Assembly (NCBI GenBank): GCA_045538175.1
Contig: JAZSQZ010000050.1
Span: 1 to 52,852 of the forward strand
Length of the DNA: 52,852 bases
Direction of reading: 5' to 3'
Source: JAZSQZ01 sp045538175
Lineage (GTDB): Bacteria > Bacillota > Clostridia > Christensenellales > UBA1242
Below, one piece after another: positions 32,233 through 39,829 of the stretch. Position numbers and translations under genes: made by a program. Every line of letters begins with the position of its first letter. Position 1 is the first letter of the stretch. Under the pieces are notes generated by a model, which saw only the letters and a program-made list of their open reading frames with translations, had not been told where the DNA came from and did not search any database.

Positions 32233-34017
32233 ATGTATAAGTTTAACCCGATTTATAACAAGTTGCCTGGTGGACCAACCTTAGAGAAAAAGCCCGTACA
32301 ATACGAGCTTAAGATTGCAAAACTTATAGGCTCGACTGCTGTCAATTTTGTGTACTGCCCTGACTTTACTGAAGACAAGATTGTAGTGCCGATGGAAGTT
32401 GTAAAAGAAGATGACGATTATCTTACATACAAAGTTGAACTTAAATACAATTCTTCTGGTCTTTATTGGTACTACTTTGAAGTTTTCCAAAACGAACACA
32501 AATTTTATCTTCAAAAAACACCTGATTTTGAAGTTGAGCCTGTAGGCGAAATTGAGCACAAGTTTGAACAACTTGTTTGCAAGACAACTTCAAGGGCTGT
32601 TGACACCTTTAAGGGTGGAATTATGTATCACATTTTTGTTGATAGATTTAACAAAGTTGGAAAAGTTAAACCTAGAGAAGACCTTGTTTTAAGAAACGAT
32701 TGGGGTGGAGATTTAACAAAAAACACTGAAGACTTTTTGCTTTTAAACAAAGAATGTTTCGGTGGAAACTTAAAAGGTATCGAAAAGAAACTTCCTTATC
32801 TTAAATCTCTTAATGTTTCAACAATTTACCTAAGCCCTATTTTTGAATCAAACAGTTATCACAAATACAACACAGCAAACTATGAAAATATCGACAGTAT
32901 GCTTGGAAGTGAAGAAGATTTTGTTTCTTTAATCAAAAAAGCAAAACAAGAAGATATTAGAATTGTGCTTGACGGTGTTTTTAACCACACAGGCGCTGAC
33001 AGTAAATACTTCAACAAATTTGGTCACTATGACACAGTGGGTGCTTATCAAAGTAAAAAATCACCATATTATAATTGGTATACTTTTGACAACTACCCTG
33101 ATAGTTATTCTTGCTGGTGGGGTATCGACACTCTCCCACAAATTAAAGACAACAATCAAAGTTTTTCAAAATATATTGCCGGCAAAGGTGGTATCATTGA
33201 AAAATACATGAAGATGGGGATTTTAGGTTTTAGGCTTGATGTTGTTGATGAGTTAGACGAAAAAACTTTGCTTGCAATTTGTAAGGCAGCAAGGGGCGTA
33301 AAACCAAACTGCTTGCTTATCGGCGAAGTTTGGGAAGATGCTTCAAACAAAATCGCATACGACACAAGAAGACATTACTTTAACGGCAATCAACTTGATT
33401 CTGTTATGAATTACCCACTAAAAGATGCAATCATAGATTATGTCACAACAGGAAATTCAACAAATCTTAGAAACACAATCTATATGTTAAAAGACCACTA
33501 TCCAAAAGAAATTAGAGATAGCCTTATGAATATCTTGGGCACACACGACACAGAAAGAATTGCAACCGTGCTTGATAGATGTGCAAAAGAAAATCAAAGG
33601 GGCGATTGGGTTAAACTTTTAAAAATTGCTTCACTCTTACAATACACAGTTATGGGTGTACCTTGTGTTTTCTATGGAGATGAGCAAGGTGTGTTTGGTG
33701 GAAAAGCACCATTCTGCAGAGTATGTTTCCCTTGGAATAAAGAAAACAAAACAATCAAAAATTGGTACGAATTTTTGGGTAGACTTAGAAAACATATTGC
33801 CTTTAAGCACGGCGTACTTAATGTACTTAAAAGTGAAGGCTCACTTTTTGGTTTTGAAAGAGTTATCTCAAACCGTAAAGTGTTGATCTATGCAAACGCA
33901 GGCAGTGAAGCAAAAACTATTGAGCTTGACGGAGTTTATACAAACTACGAAACAGCAAAACAAGTTAAGGGCAAAGTTAAAGTTTTACCTTTCAAATACT
34001 TAATTTTAACCAAATAA
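32233..34017 (+). CDS. Alpha-amylase family glycosidase (GH13), neopullulanase-like
   Basis: The 594-residue cytoplasmic enzyme has an N-terminal beta domain of about 110 residues (CBM34/E-set style), a GH13 barrel and a short C-terminal beta domain. Catalytic residues are visible: nucleophile Asp in GFRLDVVDEL, acid Glu in LIGEVWED and stabilising Asp in GTHDTERI; the first conserved region is GVFNHTG. There is no signal peptide, so it acts on internal alpha-glucans or malto-oligosaccharides (neopullulanase, cyclomaltodextrinase or maltogenic amylase). It is last in the operon after glgP, with AAGGAG before the ATG, and trims limit dextrins left by the phosphorylase. A debranching specificity cannot be read from sequence alone. 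Confidence 0.85.
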   Translation: MYKFNPIYNKLPGGPTLEKKPVQYELKIAKLIGSTAVNFVYCPDFTEDKIVVPMEVVKEDDDYLTYKVELKYNSSGLYWYYFEVFQNEHKFYLQKTPDFEVEPVGEIEHKFEQLVCKTTSRAVDTFKGGIMYHIFVDRFNKVGKVKPREDLVLRNDWGGDLTKNTEDFLLLNKECFGGNLKGIEKKLPYLKSLNVSTIYLSPIFESNSYHKYNTANYENIDSMLGSEEDFVSLIKKAKQEDIRIVLDGVFNHTGADSKYFNKFGHYDTVGAYQSKKSPYYNWYTFDNYPDSYSCWWGIDTLPQIKDNNQSFSKYIAGKGGIIEKYMKMGILGFRLDVVDELDEKTLLAICKAARGVKPNCLLIGEVWEDASNKIAYDTRRHYFNGNQLDSVMNYPLKDAIIDYVTTGNSTNLRNTIYMLKDHYPKEIRDSLMNILGTHDTERIATVLDRCAKENQRGDWVKLLKIASLLQYTVMGVPCVFYGDEQGVFGGKAPFCRVCFPWNKENKTIKNWYEFLGRLRKHIAFKHGVLNVLKSEGSLFGFERVISNRKVLIYANAGSEAKTIELDGVYTNYETAKQVKGKVKVLPFKYLILTK

Positions 34018-34049
34018 AATACACGGATTTTCCGTGTATTTTTTTTATA
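34017..34049 (+). terminator. Intrinsic terminator of the glg operon
   Basis: AAATACACGGA-TTT-TCCGTGTATTT with T8. Confidence 0.9.
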
Positions 34050-34060
34050 TCTAAAAAATA

Positions 34061-34089
34061 AAAAAGCAAGTGAAAATCACCTGCTTTTA
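34061..34089 (-). terminator. Intrinsic terminator of the anchored protein gene
   Basis: AAAAGCA-x-GTG pairs with CAC-x-TGCTTTT (one A-C mismatch), T-rich on the minus strand. Confidence 0.65.
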
Positions 34090-34092
34090 TTT

Positions 34093-34992
34093 TTATATAC
34101 TGAATTTAACAATATAATATGTTGTGTTATCAACTCTCTTAAATGAAAAGTCTTCTGCATTTAAAAGACCACTGCCAAGGCCCAACTCGTTTGGTGTACC
34201 GATAAAGGCATCAATAATTATATCTCCAACAGATACACCCAACTCGTCTGCGTCACTAAGACCTAAGATACCTGCGATTGATGTTACAAGAGAATTTGTT
34301 TTTTCAGTGTCCAAGTTGTTGATTTTTGTGTTTTCTGCTTTTAAATCATATTTCCAAGGGGCTGTGTTGTCTTTTGTAAGAATAATATCTGATGTTAGAT
34401 ATAATTCGTTTGGAAGAAGTTTCTTAAACAAATTTAGTGGAAAACTGTTCATATAAGACTTGATATCTTCTAGCGAGAATCTTACAACATAATTGATTTT
34501 TACTGACTTAAATTTGCCACCAGCTTCGGTATATTCGCTAAACTTAATTTGACAAAGTTCCAAACCTTTAATCATATCGGCTGCTTCTTCGCTTGTGGTT
34601 GCATATTTGTTGAGTGATGCGTCTAAGATACAAGCAATTTGTTTATCGGTTAACTCCAACTCTGTATCAAAAAGTAAATTTTCTAATCTTTCATAATCAA
34701 TAGAAATACTACCATCACCACCACTTACAATTCCGGTCTCGCCTGCTCTAAGTTCGAAAATGTTGTTTAGGCTGTTGACCATATCATCATTTTTTTCATA
34801 GGTGTGTGTAATAATGGTTTCTGTGTTTACGGTTGTACCAAGTTGTTTTAAACTTGAATATGCACCTAAGATATCAATACCAAGTGCATATTTTGCAATC
34901 AAATATAAACCAACAACAACTAAAACTATTGCAAGTATTATGCCGACAACAATTTTTACTATTGTGCCACCAACTGTTCTTTCCTTTGCCAT
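34093..34992 (-). CDS. Membrane-anchored extracytoplasmic protein, unknown function
   Basis: The start at 34992 (MAKERTVGG) is chosen for its GGAG site; 11 codons further up there is an ATG without one. The 299-residue product has a basic start, one membrane span (about residues 8-35: VKIVVGIILAIVLVVVGLYLIA) and a long exported domain with alternating helix and strand. It is probably anchored with its C-terminus outside. No known domain recognised. It lies downstream of typA and of the orphan RNA at 35065-35184 and is transcribed the same way. Confidence 0.65.
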   Translation of the reverse strand: MAKERTVGGTIVKIVVGIILAIVLVVVGLYLIAKYALGIDILGAYSSLKQLGTTVNTETIITHTYEKNDDMVNSLNNIFELRAGETGIVSGGDGSISIDYERLENLLFDTELELTDKQIACILDASLNKYATTSEEAADMIKGLELCQIKFSEYTEAGGKFKSVKINYVVRFSLEDIKSYMNSFPLNLFKKLLPNELYLTSDIILTKDNTAPWKYDLKAENTKINNLDTEKTNSLVTSIAGILGLSDADELGVSVGDIIIDAFIGTPNELGLGSGLLNAEDFSFKRVDNTTYYIVKFSI

Positions 34993-35064
34993 TTTATCTC
35001 CTTTAATACAAAAATAATTATACACAATTTAAAAACAAATTGTCAATAAAAGAGAATACCACAA

Positions 35065-35184
35065 ATAAAAAACCACAAGTATAAACTTGTGGTTTAGTTG
35101 AGAAGTCTATGCACGAAGCCCAAACATTATTCTCTGTCAACTCGTTATTTAACAGTTGCTCCCCCCTTCGGGGGTAAACGGGCT
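35065..35184 (-). ncRNA. Orphan small RNA, copy A, with own promoter and terminator
   Basis: Promoter on the minus strand: TTGACA (35218-35213), 17 nt, TATATT (35195-35190); start near 35184. The RNA of about 120 nt folds as CCCCC-gaa-GGGGG, then CAACU-GUUA-aa-UAAC-g-AGUUG with a bulged G, then a GAGAA...UUCUC stem with an inner AUG/CAU pair. It ends in the terminator AACCACAAGT-TTAT-ACTTGTGGTT plus T6. A close relative is at 49870-49990, with base changes that keep the pairs. It is intergenic, between typA and an unrelated gene, so it is not a riboswitch leader. I cannot match it to a named family. Confidence 0.8.
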
Positions 35185-35245
35185 TTTATAATATAACATA
35201 GGTGTTTTAAGATGTCAAAAACTTTATCTTTGCAAGTTGCACAAA

Positions 35246-35271
35246 AAAACACAACCCAAAAGTTGTGTTTT
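35246..35271 (-). terminator. Intrinsic terminator of typA
   Basis: AAAACACAAC-CCAAAA-GTTGTGTTTT, with a T run on the minus strand. Confidence 0.85.
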
Positions 35272-35282
35272 TAAATTTGAAA

Positions 35283-37112
35283 TTATTTTTCTTGTTTTTT
35301 CTTAAAATCTGCTCTGCCACGCATTGTGTGGTCTAAGATTTGTTTTCTCATTCTTAAACTTGCAGGTGTGATTTCAAGAAGTTCGCCATCGTCTAACATA
35401 TCGATATATTCTTCCATAGTTGGTTTTTGGATAGGTTCGAGTCTAAGTGCGTCATCACTAGAACTTGAACGAGTGTTTGTAAGGTGTTTTGTTTTGCAAA
35501 CGTTTACAACCAAGTCTTCGCCCCTTGGGTTTAGACCTACAATCATACCACCATAAACCTTCTCACCTGGTCCGATAAAGAGTTTGCCGTGAGGTTGAGC
35601 GTAGAACAAACCATATTGAACAGCGTCCCCATTTTCAAATGCGATAAGTGTGCCATAGTTTCTTCTTGTTAAATTGCCTTTCCACTCTTGATATTCATAG
35701 AAAACGCTACTCATAATACCTTCACCACAAGTGTCTGTTAAGAATTGACTTTTGTATCCAAACAAGCCACGAGCAGGAATTAAGAATTCAAGACGTGTTC
35801 TTGAGTTGTTTGAAGACATATTTAAAAGTTCGCCTTTTCTAGCACCGAGTACGCTTATAACTGCACCAGCCTTGTCGTCTGGAACATCAACAACCATTCT
35901 CTCAATAGGTTCATAAGTTTTGCCGTCAATTTCTTTAAGCAAAACCTTAGGCATACTTACTTGGAATTCATAACCATCACGCCTTAAGTTTTCCATTAAG
36001 ATTGAAAGATGCATCTCGCCCCTTCCTAAAACACGGAAACTGTCAGCACTGTCTGTGTCGTATACTCTTAAACTTAAGTCTTTGACTGCTTCTTTAAAGA
36101 GTCTATCTCTTAAGTGTCTTGATGTGCAGAATTTACCTTCTTTACCAGCAAATGGACTGTTGTTTACCATAAATGTCATTTCAACACTTGGTTCGCTGAT
36201 TTTTACAAATGGAAGTGTAACAGGGCTTGCTTTGTCACTTAAAGTATCTCCAATTGTAATATCGTTTGCACCAGCGATACAAACAATGTCGCCAACTTTT
36301 GCAGACTCGACTTGAACTCTTTTCAAACCTTCAAATTGGAACAAACTTTGTACTTTAAATGTTTGATTTTTGCTTTCGTCGTGGTAGTTTGTAACGCTTA
36401 AGTTGTCGTTTACCTTAAGGATACCTTGTTCGATTTTACCAACAGCAAGTTTTCCTAAGAAGTCGTTTTGTTCGGTTGAACTAACAAGCATATTAAATGG
36501 CTTGTCTTCTTCGCCCCTTGGACTTGGAATATGTCTTATAATTGTTTCAAACAATGGTTCAAGTGATTCTTCTTGTTTTGCAGGATTAAGTGAAGCTGTA
36601 CCTTGACGTGCTGAAGCATAAACAATAGGGCTGTCAAGTTGTTCATCTGTTGCGTTAAGGTCAAGCAACAACTCTAAAACTTCGTCGCCTACTTCACGGA
36701 TACGGCTGTCTTTTCTGTCAATCTTGTTGATAACGATAACAATTTTGAGTTTAAACTCTAATGCCTTTTCCAAAACAAATCTTGTTTGTGGCATAGGGCC
36801 TTCTGCTGCGTCAACAAGCAATACAACGCCGTCAACCATCTTCAAGACTCTTTCTACTTCTCCACCGAAGTCTGCGTGCCCTGGGGTATCGACAACGTTA
36901 ACCTTTATGTCCTTATACATAAAAGATGCGTTCTTTGATAAAATTGTAATTCCTCTTTCACGCTCTAGTGCATTTGAGTCCATAACCCTATCTTGAACTT
37001 CTTGATTTTGTCTAAAAACACCACCTTGTTTTAGCATTTCGTTAACCAAACTTGTCTTACCGTGGTCAACGTGAGCGATAATTGCAATATTCCTTACTTT
37101 TGTATTTTCCAT
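35283..37112 (-). CDS. typA: Ribosome-associated GTPase TypA/BipA
   Basis: The 609-residue translational GTPase has the full EF-G-like G domain: AHVDHGKTSLVNEM (G1), DTPGHADFGGEVERVL (G3) and INKIDRKDSR (G4), then beta-barrel and EF-G-V-like domains and the TypA-specific C-terminal region (RGLFGYKSQFLTDT). It binds the 70S ribosome in the A site and supports ribosome assembly and stress or cold growth. Length matches the family. A TTGACA-17-TAAAAT promoter and AAGGAAA ribosome binding site lie upstream. Monocistronic. Confidence 0.95.
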   Translation of the reverse strand: MENTKVRNIAIIAHVDHGKTSLVNEMLKQGGVFRQNQEVQDRVMDSNALERERGITILSKNASFMYKDIKVNVVDTPGHADFGGEVERVLKMVDGVVLLVDAAEGPMPQTRFVLEKALEFKLKIVIVINKIDRKDSRIREVGDEVLELLLDLNATDEQLDSPIVYASARQGTASLNPAKQEESLEPLFETIIRHIPSPRGEEDKPFNMLVSSTEQNDFLGKLAVGKIEQGILKVNDNLSVTNYHDESKNQTFKVQSLFQFEGLKRVQVESAKVGDIVCIAGANDITIGDTLSDKASPVTLPFVKISEPSVEMTFMVNNSPFAGKEGKFCTSRHLRDRLFKEAVKDLSLRVYDTDSADSFRVLGRGEMHLSILMENLRRDGYEFQVSMPKVLLKEIDGKTYEPIERMVVDVPDDKAGAVISVLGARKGELLNMSSNNSRTRLEFLIPARGLFGYKSQFLTDTCGEGIMSSVFYEYQEWKGNLTRRNYGTLIAFENGDAVQYGLFYAQPHGKLFIGPGEKVYGGMIVGLNPRGEDLVVNVCKTKHLTNTRSSSSDDALRLEPIQKPTMEEYIDMLDDGELLEITPASLRMRKQILDHTMRGRADFKKKQEK

Positions 37113-37164
37113 TTTATTTTCCTTTATGAACTTAAAATTTAAAACTTTTTAAAAAACTCCGTTT

Positions 37165-37193
37165 ATTTTAAACCCATTTTTGCAATTTGTCAA
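37165..37193 (-). promoter_or_regulatory. Promoter of typA
   Basis: Minus-strand TTGACA (37193-37188), 17 nt, TAAAAT (37170-37165). Confidence 0.75.
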
Positions 37194-37317
37194 TTGTTAT
37201 AATTATATAAATATATATAATATTAAAAAGCCACATTTAAAGCCCGAAATTTGCCCCTGTTTTTCTTTTGTTTGTGGGAATAAGTTTTGGGCTTAAACAA
37301 ACCTTATTTTGTTTTAT

Positions 37318-37346
37318 TTGACCTATTTTTGCTTTTTTGTTAAAAT
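37318..37346 (+). promoter_or_regulatory. Promoter of the 37364 gene
   Basis: TTGACC (37318-37323), 17 nt, TAAAAT (37341-37346), 17 bases before the ATG with TTAAGG between. An imperfect inverted repeat around AAGCCC/GGGCTT (about 37229-37303) lies further upstream. Confidence 0.65.
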
Positions 37347-37363
37347 TTAGTTAAGGTAAAATT

Positions 37364-37864
37364 ATGAGCAAAAAACAAAAAAATTATACAAAACTTAATG
37401 TTTCTATTTACGAAAAAGAAGTTTTTGCAGATTACGGTTACGATAATCACGAACTTATCGACGACACCCTTGTTGAAACCATCTATAAACTTGCAGACAC
37501 AAAACCGATTAGAGAAAATCTTGAACTTGTTATTGCAAAAAAAGAAGATGTTTCATTTGACGAAGAAAGATTTAACTCTGCATACAAAAACACTATCCTA
37601 AACAAAATCACATCTCTAACACACGAAGTTGTTAGATGCTCTATTGTGGGTGTTTTGTTGCTTTTAATCGGCACAGGTCTACTTTGCGTAACAGAATTTT
37701 TGTTGCACGATATAGATAATTTTTTATATCAATTTGCAACTATTCTTTCTTGGGTTTTCTGTTGGGGTGGTATTGAAGTTTTGGCAATACAACTGACTCA
37801 ACTGCTTATCGAAAAGAAAAAGTATAAGCGACTTTTAAAAAGCAAAATTTCTTTTAAAAACTAG
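37364..37864 (+). CDS. Two-span membrane protein, unknown function
   Basis: The 166-residue protein has a cytoplasmic N-terminal part of about 90 residues, two membrane spans (about 92-113 and 120-143) and a short basic C-terminal tail (EKKKYKRLLKSKISFKN). No catalytic motif is visible. Both ends are probably cytoplasmic. It shares a promoter with the NUDIX gene that begins 7 bases after its stop, so the two form an operon. Confidence 0.7.
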   Translation: MSKKQKNYTKLNVSIYEKEVFADYGYDNHELIDDTLVETIYKLADTKPIRENLELVIAKKEDVSFDEERFNSAYKNTILNKITSLTHEVVRCSIVGVLLLLIGTGLLCVTEFLLHDIDNFLYQFATILSWVFCWGGIEVLAIQLTQLLIEKKKYKRLLKSKISFKN

Positions 37865-37871
37865 GTGAATT

Positions 37872-38309
37872 ATGGGCGAAATCAAAAAAATCGGCGTTGG
37901 TGTCGGTGTTATGATTGTAAACAATAAAAATCAACTTCTTTTAGGACTTAGAAACCCTGAAAAAGAAAAGAAAGAAGGCGAACTTACAGGAAAGGGCCTT
38001 TGGACAATGCCTGGTGGCAAAGTCGAAATCGGCGAAACCTTAAAAAGTGCTGCAATTAGAGAAACCGAAGAAGAAACAGGAATTAAGGTAAACAACCTAC
38101 AACTTGTTTCCGTAAGTGACGACATTGAAGAAACTTCGCACTATATCACAATCGGTTTTATGACAAAAGACTTTGTTGGCACCCCTGACACAAAAGAAAA
38201 GGACACAATTGTCGAGTGGAAATGGTTTGATTTTGATAACCTTCCAGACAACCTTTATGGTCCTTCAAAAAAGATTTTACAAAACATAAAAAATAATAAA
38301 ATATACTAA
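37872..38309 (+). CDS. NUDIX hydrolase
   Basis: The 145-residue protein has a complete Nudix box from about residue 51 (GGKVEIGET, then REtEEEtGI), which binds Mg2+ and cleaves nucleoside diphosphates linked to another group. MPGGKVEIGE and the WKWFDFDNLPDNLY C-terminal segment resemble MutT-like and ADP-ribose/8-oxo-dGTP pyrophosphatases. The exact substrate is not predictable. It is second in an operon with a small membrane protein. Confidence 0.88.
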   Translation: MGEIKKIGVGVGVMIVNNKNQLLLGLRNPEKEKKEGELTGKGLWTMPGGKVEIGETLKSAAIRETEEETGIKVNNLQLVSVSDDIEETSHYITIGFMTKDFVGTPDTKEKDTIVEWKWFDFDNLPDNLYGPSKKILQNIKNNKIY

Positions 38310-38325
38310 ACCGACCAAAAATAAC

Positions 38326-38367
38326 AAACCCTACACTTCTTTATTTTAAAGGAAAGTAGGGTTTTTG
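38326..38367 (+). terminator. Intrinsic terminator of the NUDIX operon
   Basis: AAACCCTAC (38326-38334) and GTAGGGTTT (38356-38364) pair, with CTTTC-like inner pairing, then a T run. Confidence 0.8.
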
Positions 38368-38399
38368 TTTTTTTGTATAAAAATTTTTAAAACTCGTTG

Positions 38400-38468
38400 G
38401 TTTTCAAATAAAAAATTCAACCCGTGCGACGTTTTTTTTTAATTGCCTTTGGGGCTTGGTTGAATTCT
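38400..38468 (-). ncRNA. Candidate small RNA with perfect -35 box and terminator
   Basis: Minus-strand promoter TTGACA (38504-38499) and a TATATA-like -10 box 16-17 nt on. The RNA of about 70 nt begins near AATTCAACC, which pairs with GGTTGAATT at its end (9 bp) and is followed by T6. The loop contains a GCC/GGC mini-hairpin and a run of nine A. Confidence 0.6.
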
Positions 38469-38556
38469 AATATTGATATATACTCTTTTAAAAAAATTTG
38501 TCAAATATGCTGTAGACCACACAAAGTTGTGTTTTTATAAAAAGGAATAAAAAAAG

Positions 38557-38643
38557 TAGGGATTAAACCACCCTACTCAATGCCATTCTCGGCGGGTGAC
38601 ACAACAATAATTGTGTCCTGACAACAAGTTTAAAACTTGTATG
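38557..38643 (-). ncRNA. Candidate small RNA with three helices and an alternative terminator stem
   Basis: Minus-strand promoter TTGACA (38678-38673), 16 nt, TATACA (38656-38651). The RNA opens with a long hairpin around ACAAGTTT/AAACTTGT, then GACACAA-loop-TTGTGTC, then CACCC-GCC-gagaau-GGC. It ends in AGTAGGG-loop-CCCTACT with T7. The GGGTG of the terminator arm can pair with the earlier CACCC instead, so terminator and alternative stem exclude each other. No gene lies directly downstream on this strand. Confidence 0.6.
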
Positions 38644-38761
38644 TCATTATTGTATATCATTTGCCATTATATTGTCAACCCATTTTTAAATTTAGCACAA
38701 CGCTTATTATTTTTTGTGTGTTTTTATTGACTTTTGGGGTGTTTTGTGGTATAATATTTGT

Positions 38762-38811
38762 AGATAAGCAAACAAGTTGAGATGAAAAGTTCTCAGTGTT
38801 TGTCTTTTTTT
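38762..38811 (+). ncRNA. Candidate 50-nt RNA with consensus promoter
   Basis: TTGACT (38727-38732), 17 nt, TATAAT (38750-38755). The transcript is almost only a hairpin: CAAACA (38769-38774) with TGTTTG (38797-38802), and TGAGA with TCTCA inside, then T7. It has no reading frame. Confidence 0.6.
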
Positions 38812-38862
38812 ATGGTAATTTTATACAAATTTATAAATTTATAAAAAAGTTGTAAAAAGTTA

Positions 38863-39040
38863 TTGCATTTTTTTTAGTTATTTGATATAATTTGCAAGTC
38901 AAATGACAAATGAGTTGTGTTTTTATTATTTTTATAATATTTACAAGTTTTTGATCCCCTTTTCTCCCTTCCTTATTTTCAAGACTTGTAAATAACACAA
39001 ACACTCAATAAAAACCTGTGTAAGTATTTACACAGTATAT
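38863..39040 (+). promoter_or_regulatory. Promoter and structured pyrimidine-loop leader ahead of tRNA-Leu
   Basis: TTGCAT (38863-38868), 17 nt, extended -10 TGATATAAT (to 38891). The leader forms a long hairpin: GAG+TTGTGTT (38912-38921) with AACACAA+CTC (38994-39006), and ATTTACAAGT (38939-38948) with ACTTGTAAAT (38984-38993). It presents a large loop with CCCC, CTCCC and CCTTCC, complementary to Shine-Dalgarno sequences. A second perfect hairpin, CTGTGTAA-GTAT-TTACACAG (39015-39034), abuts the tRNA. No terminator intervenes, so this is a tRNA precursor leader or a processed small RNA. Confidence 0.55.
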
Positions 39041-39123
39041 GCGAGCGTGGCGGAACTGGTAGACGCGCACGTTTAAGGGGCGTGTTCGAGAGAGTGTGAG
39101 TTCGATTCTCACCGTTCGCACCA
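39041..39123 (+). tRNA. tRNA-Leu (AAG anticodon)
   Basis: An 83-nt class II tRNA with CCA encoded. Acceptor GCGAGCG pairs with CGTTCGC. The anticodon stem CACGT/GCGTG closes the loop TTAAGGG, giving anticodon AAG for CUU leucine codons. A34 is uncommon in bacteria and normally needs deamination to inosine if it is to read more than CUU. Confidence 0.9.
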
Positions 39124-39128
39124 AAATG

Positions 39129-39150
39129 GCAACCGAAAGGTTGCTTTTTT
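39129..39150 (+). terminator. Intrinsic terminator of tRNA-Leu
   Basis: GCAACC-GAAA-GGTTGC followed by T6. Confidence 0.92.
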
Positions 39151-39584
39151 GTTTTTATAGGGGTTTTTAGGGTTTATCTAAACAAACTTCTTTTAAAAAG
39201 CCCCAAAAACATCTTTTTAACGCTTGCCGACCAAGGATTACAAATGCTACTTCCCTTTAAAACAAAGGGGAATAGGCTGATTTTATAAATTTTTGATTTT
39301 TAAACAAAACCGAGCAGTTTTTAAAAAACAAACAATGCTCTAGTCAGAAATCAAATTTTAACTTGCTACAAAAAAAGAATTGTTTTTATAACCAGATAAA
39401 TATAAAAAGACATATCTAAAACTTTAGATATGCCTTTTGTTTTTTACTTTTAAAAAAGCACCTATAAATTGCTGTCGACCCTAAAGTCAAAAAATAAACC
39501 CCTTTAAAATGCGGGGGTTTAGGAAAATCTATCTGGTCTAAAAAAATTCACAAAAACTAATCGGTTTTAAAAATTAAAATAAAA
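39151..39584. other. AT-rich intergenic region with dispersed palindrome and several hairpins
   Basis: No gene is seen. Visible elements: the dispersed palindrome CCCTTTAAAACAAAGG (39253-39268); a GAGCA/TGCTC stem (39312-39340); a bidirectional terminator-like hairpin CATATCTAAA/TTTAGATATG with flanking A and T runs (39405-39437); and AAACCCC/GGGGTTT (39496-39520), T-rich on the minus strand. Confidence 0.55.
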
Positions 39585-39611
39585 AAAACACATCTTGCGA
39601 TGTGCTTTTTT
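39585..39611 (-). terminator. Intrinsic terminator of the tRNA-Met/tRNA-Glu unit
   Basis: Read leftward, GCACATC-GCAA-GATGTGT followed by a T run. Confidence 0.85.
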
Positions 39612-39615
39612 GTTG

Positions 39616-39690
39616 TGGTGATCCCGACGGGACTCGAACCCATGATACCACCGTGAAAGGGTGGTGTCTTAACCGCTTGACCACGGGACC
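39616..39690 (-). tRNA. tRNA-Glu (TTC anticodon)
   Basis: 75 nt including CCA. Acceptor GGTCCCG pairs with CGGGATC, the anticodon loop is CTTTCAC and the T-loop is TTCGAGT. It follows tRNA-Met on the same strand by about 60 bases and shares its terminator. One of the rare GATC sites of the window lies in its acceptor stem. Confidence 0.95.
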
Positions 39691-39752
39691 ATATCTTTTT
39701 GTCTTTTGTATATTGTTATGTATTCTTTTGTAAGCAACCCTTAAAAGAGTTG

Positions 39753-39829
39753 TGGTAGTGGCGGTAAGATTCGAACTTACGACCTTTCGGGTATGAACCG
39801 AATGCTATAACCAGCTAAGCTACGCCACC
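39753..39829 (-). tRNA. tRNA-Met (CAT anticodon, elongator type)
   Basis: 77 nt including CCA. Acceptor GGTGGCG pairs with CGCCACT (first pair G-U). The anticodon stem TTCGG/CCGAA closes the loop TTCATAC. The three stacked G-C pairs of initiator tRNA are missing, which favours elongator Met; a lysidine-modified Ile tRNA is the alternative. Confidence 0.88.

Noticed and set aside
35065..35184. Riboswitch controlling the gene at 34093-34992
   Set aside because: It has its own promoter and a strong terminator 70 bases before that gene, and its relative at 49870 is not in front of any gene on its strand.
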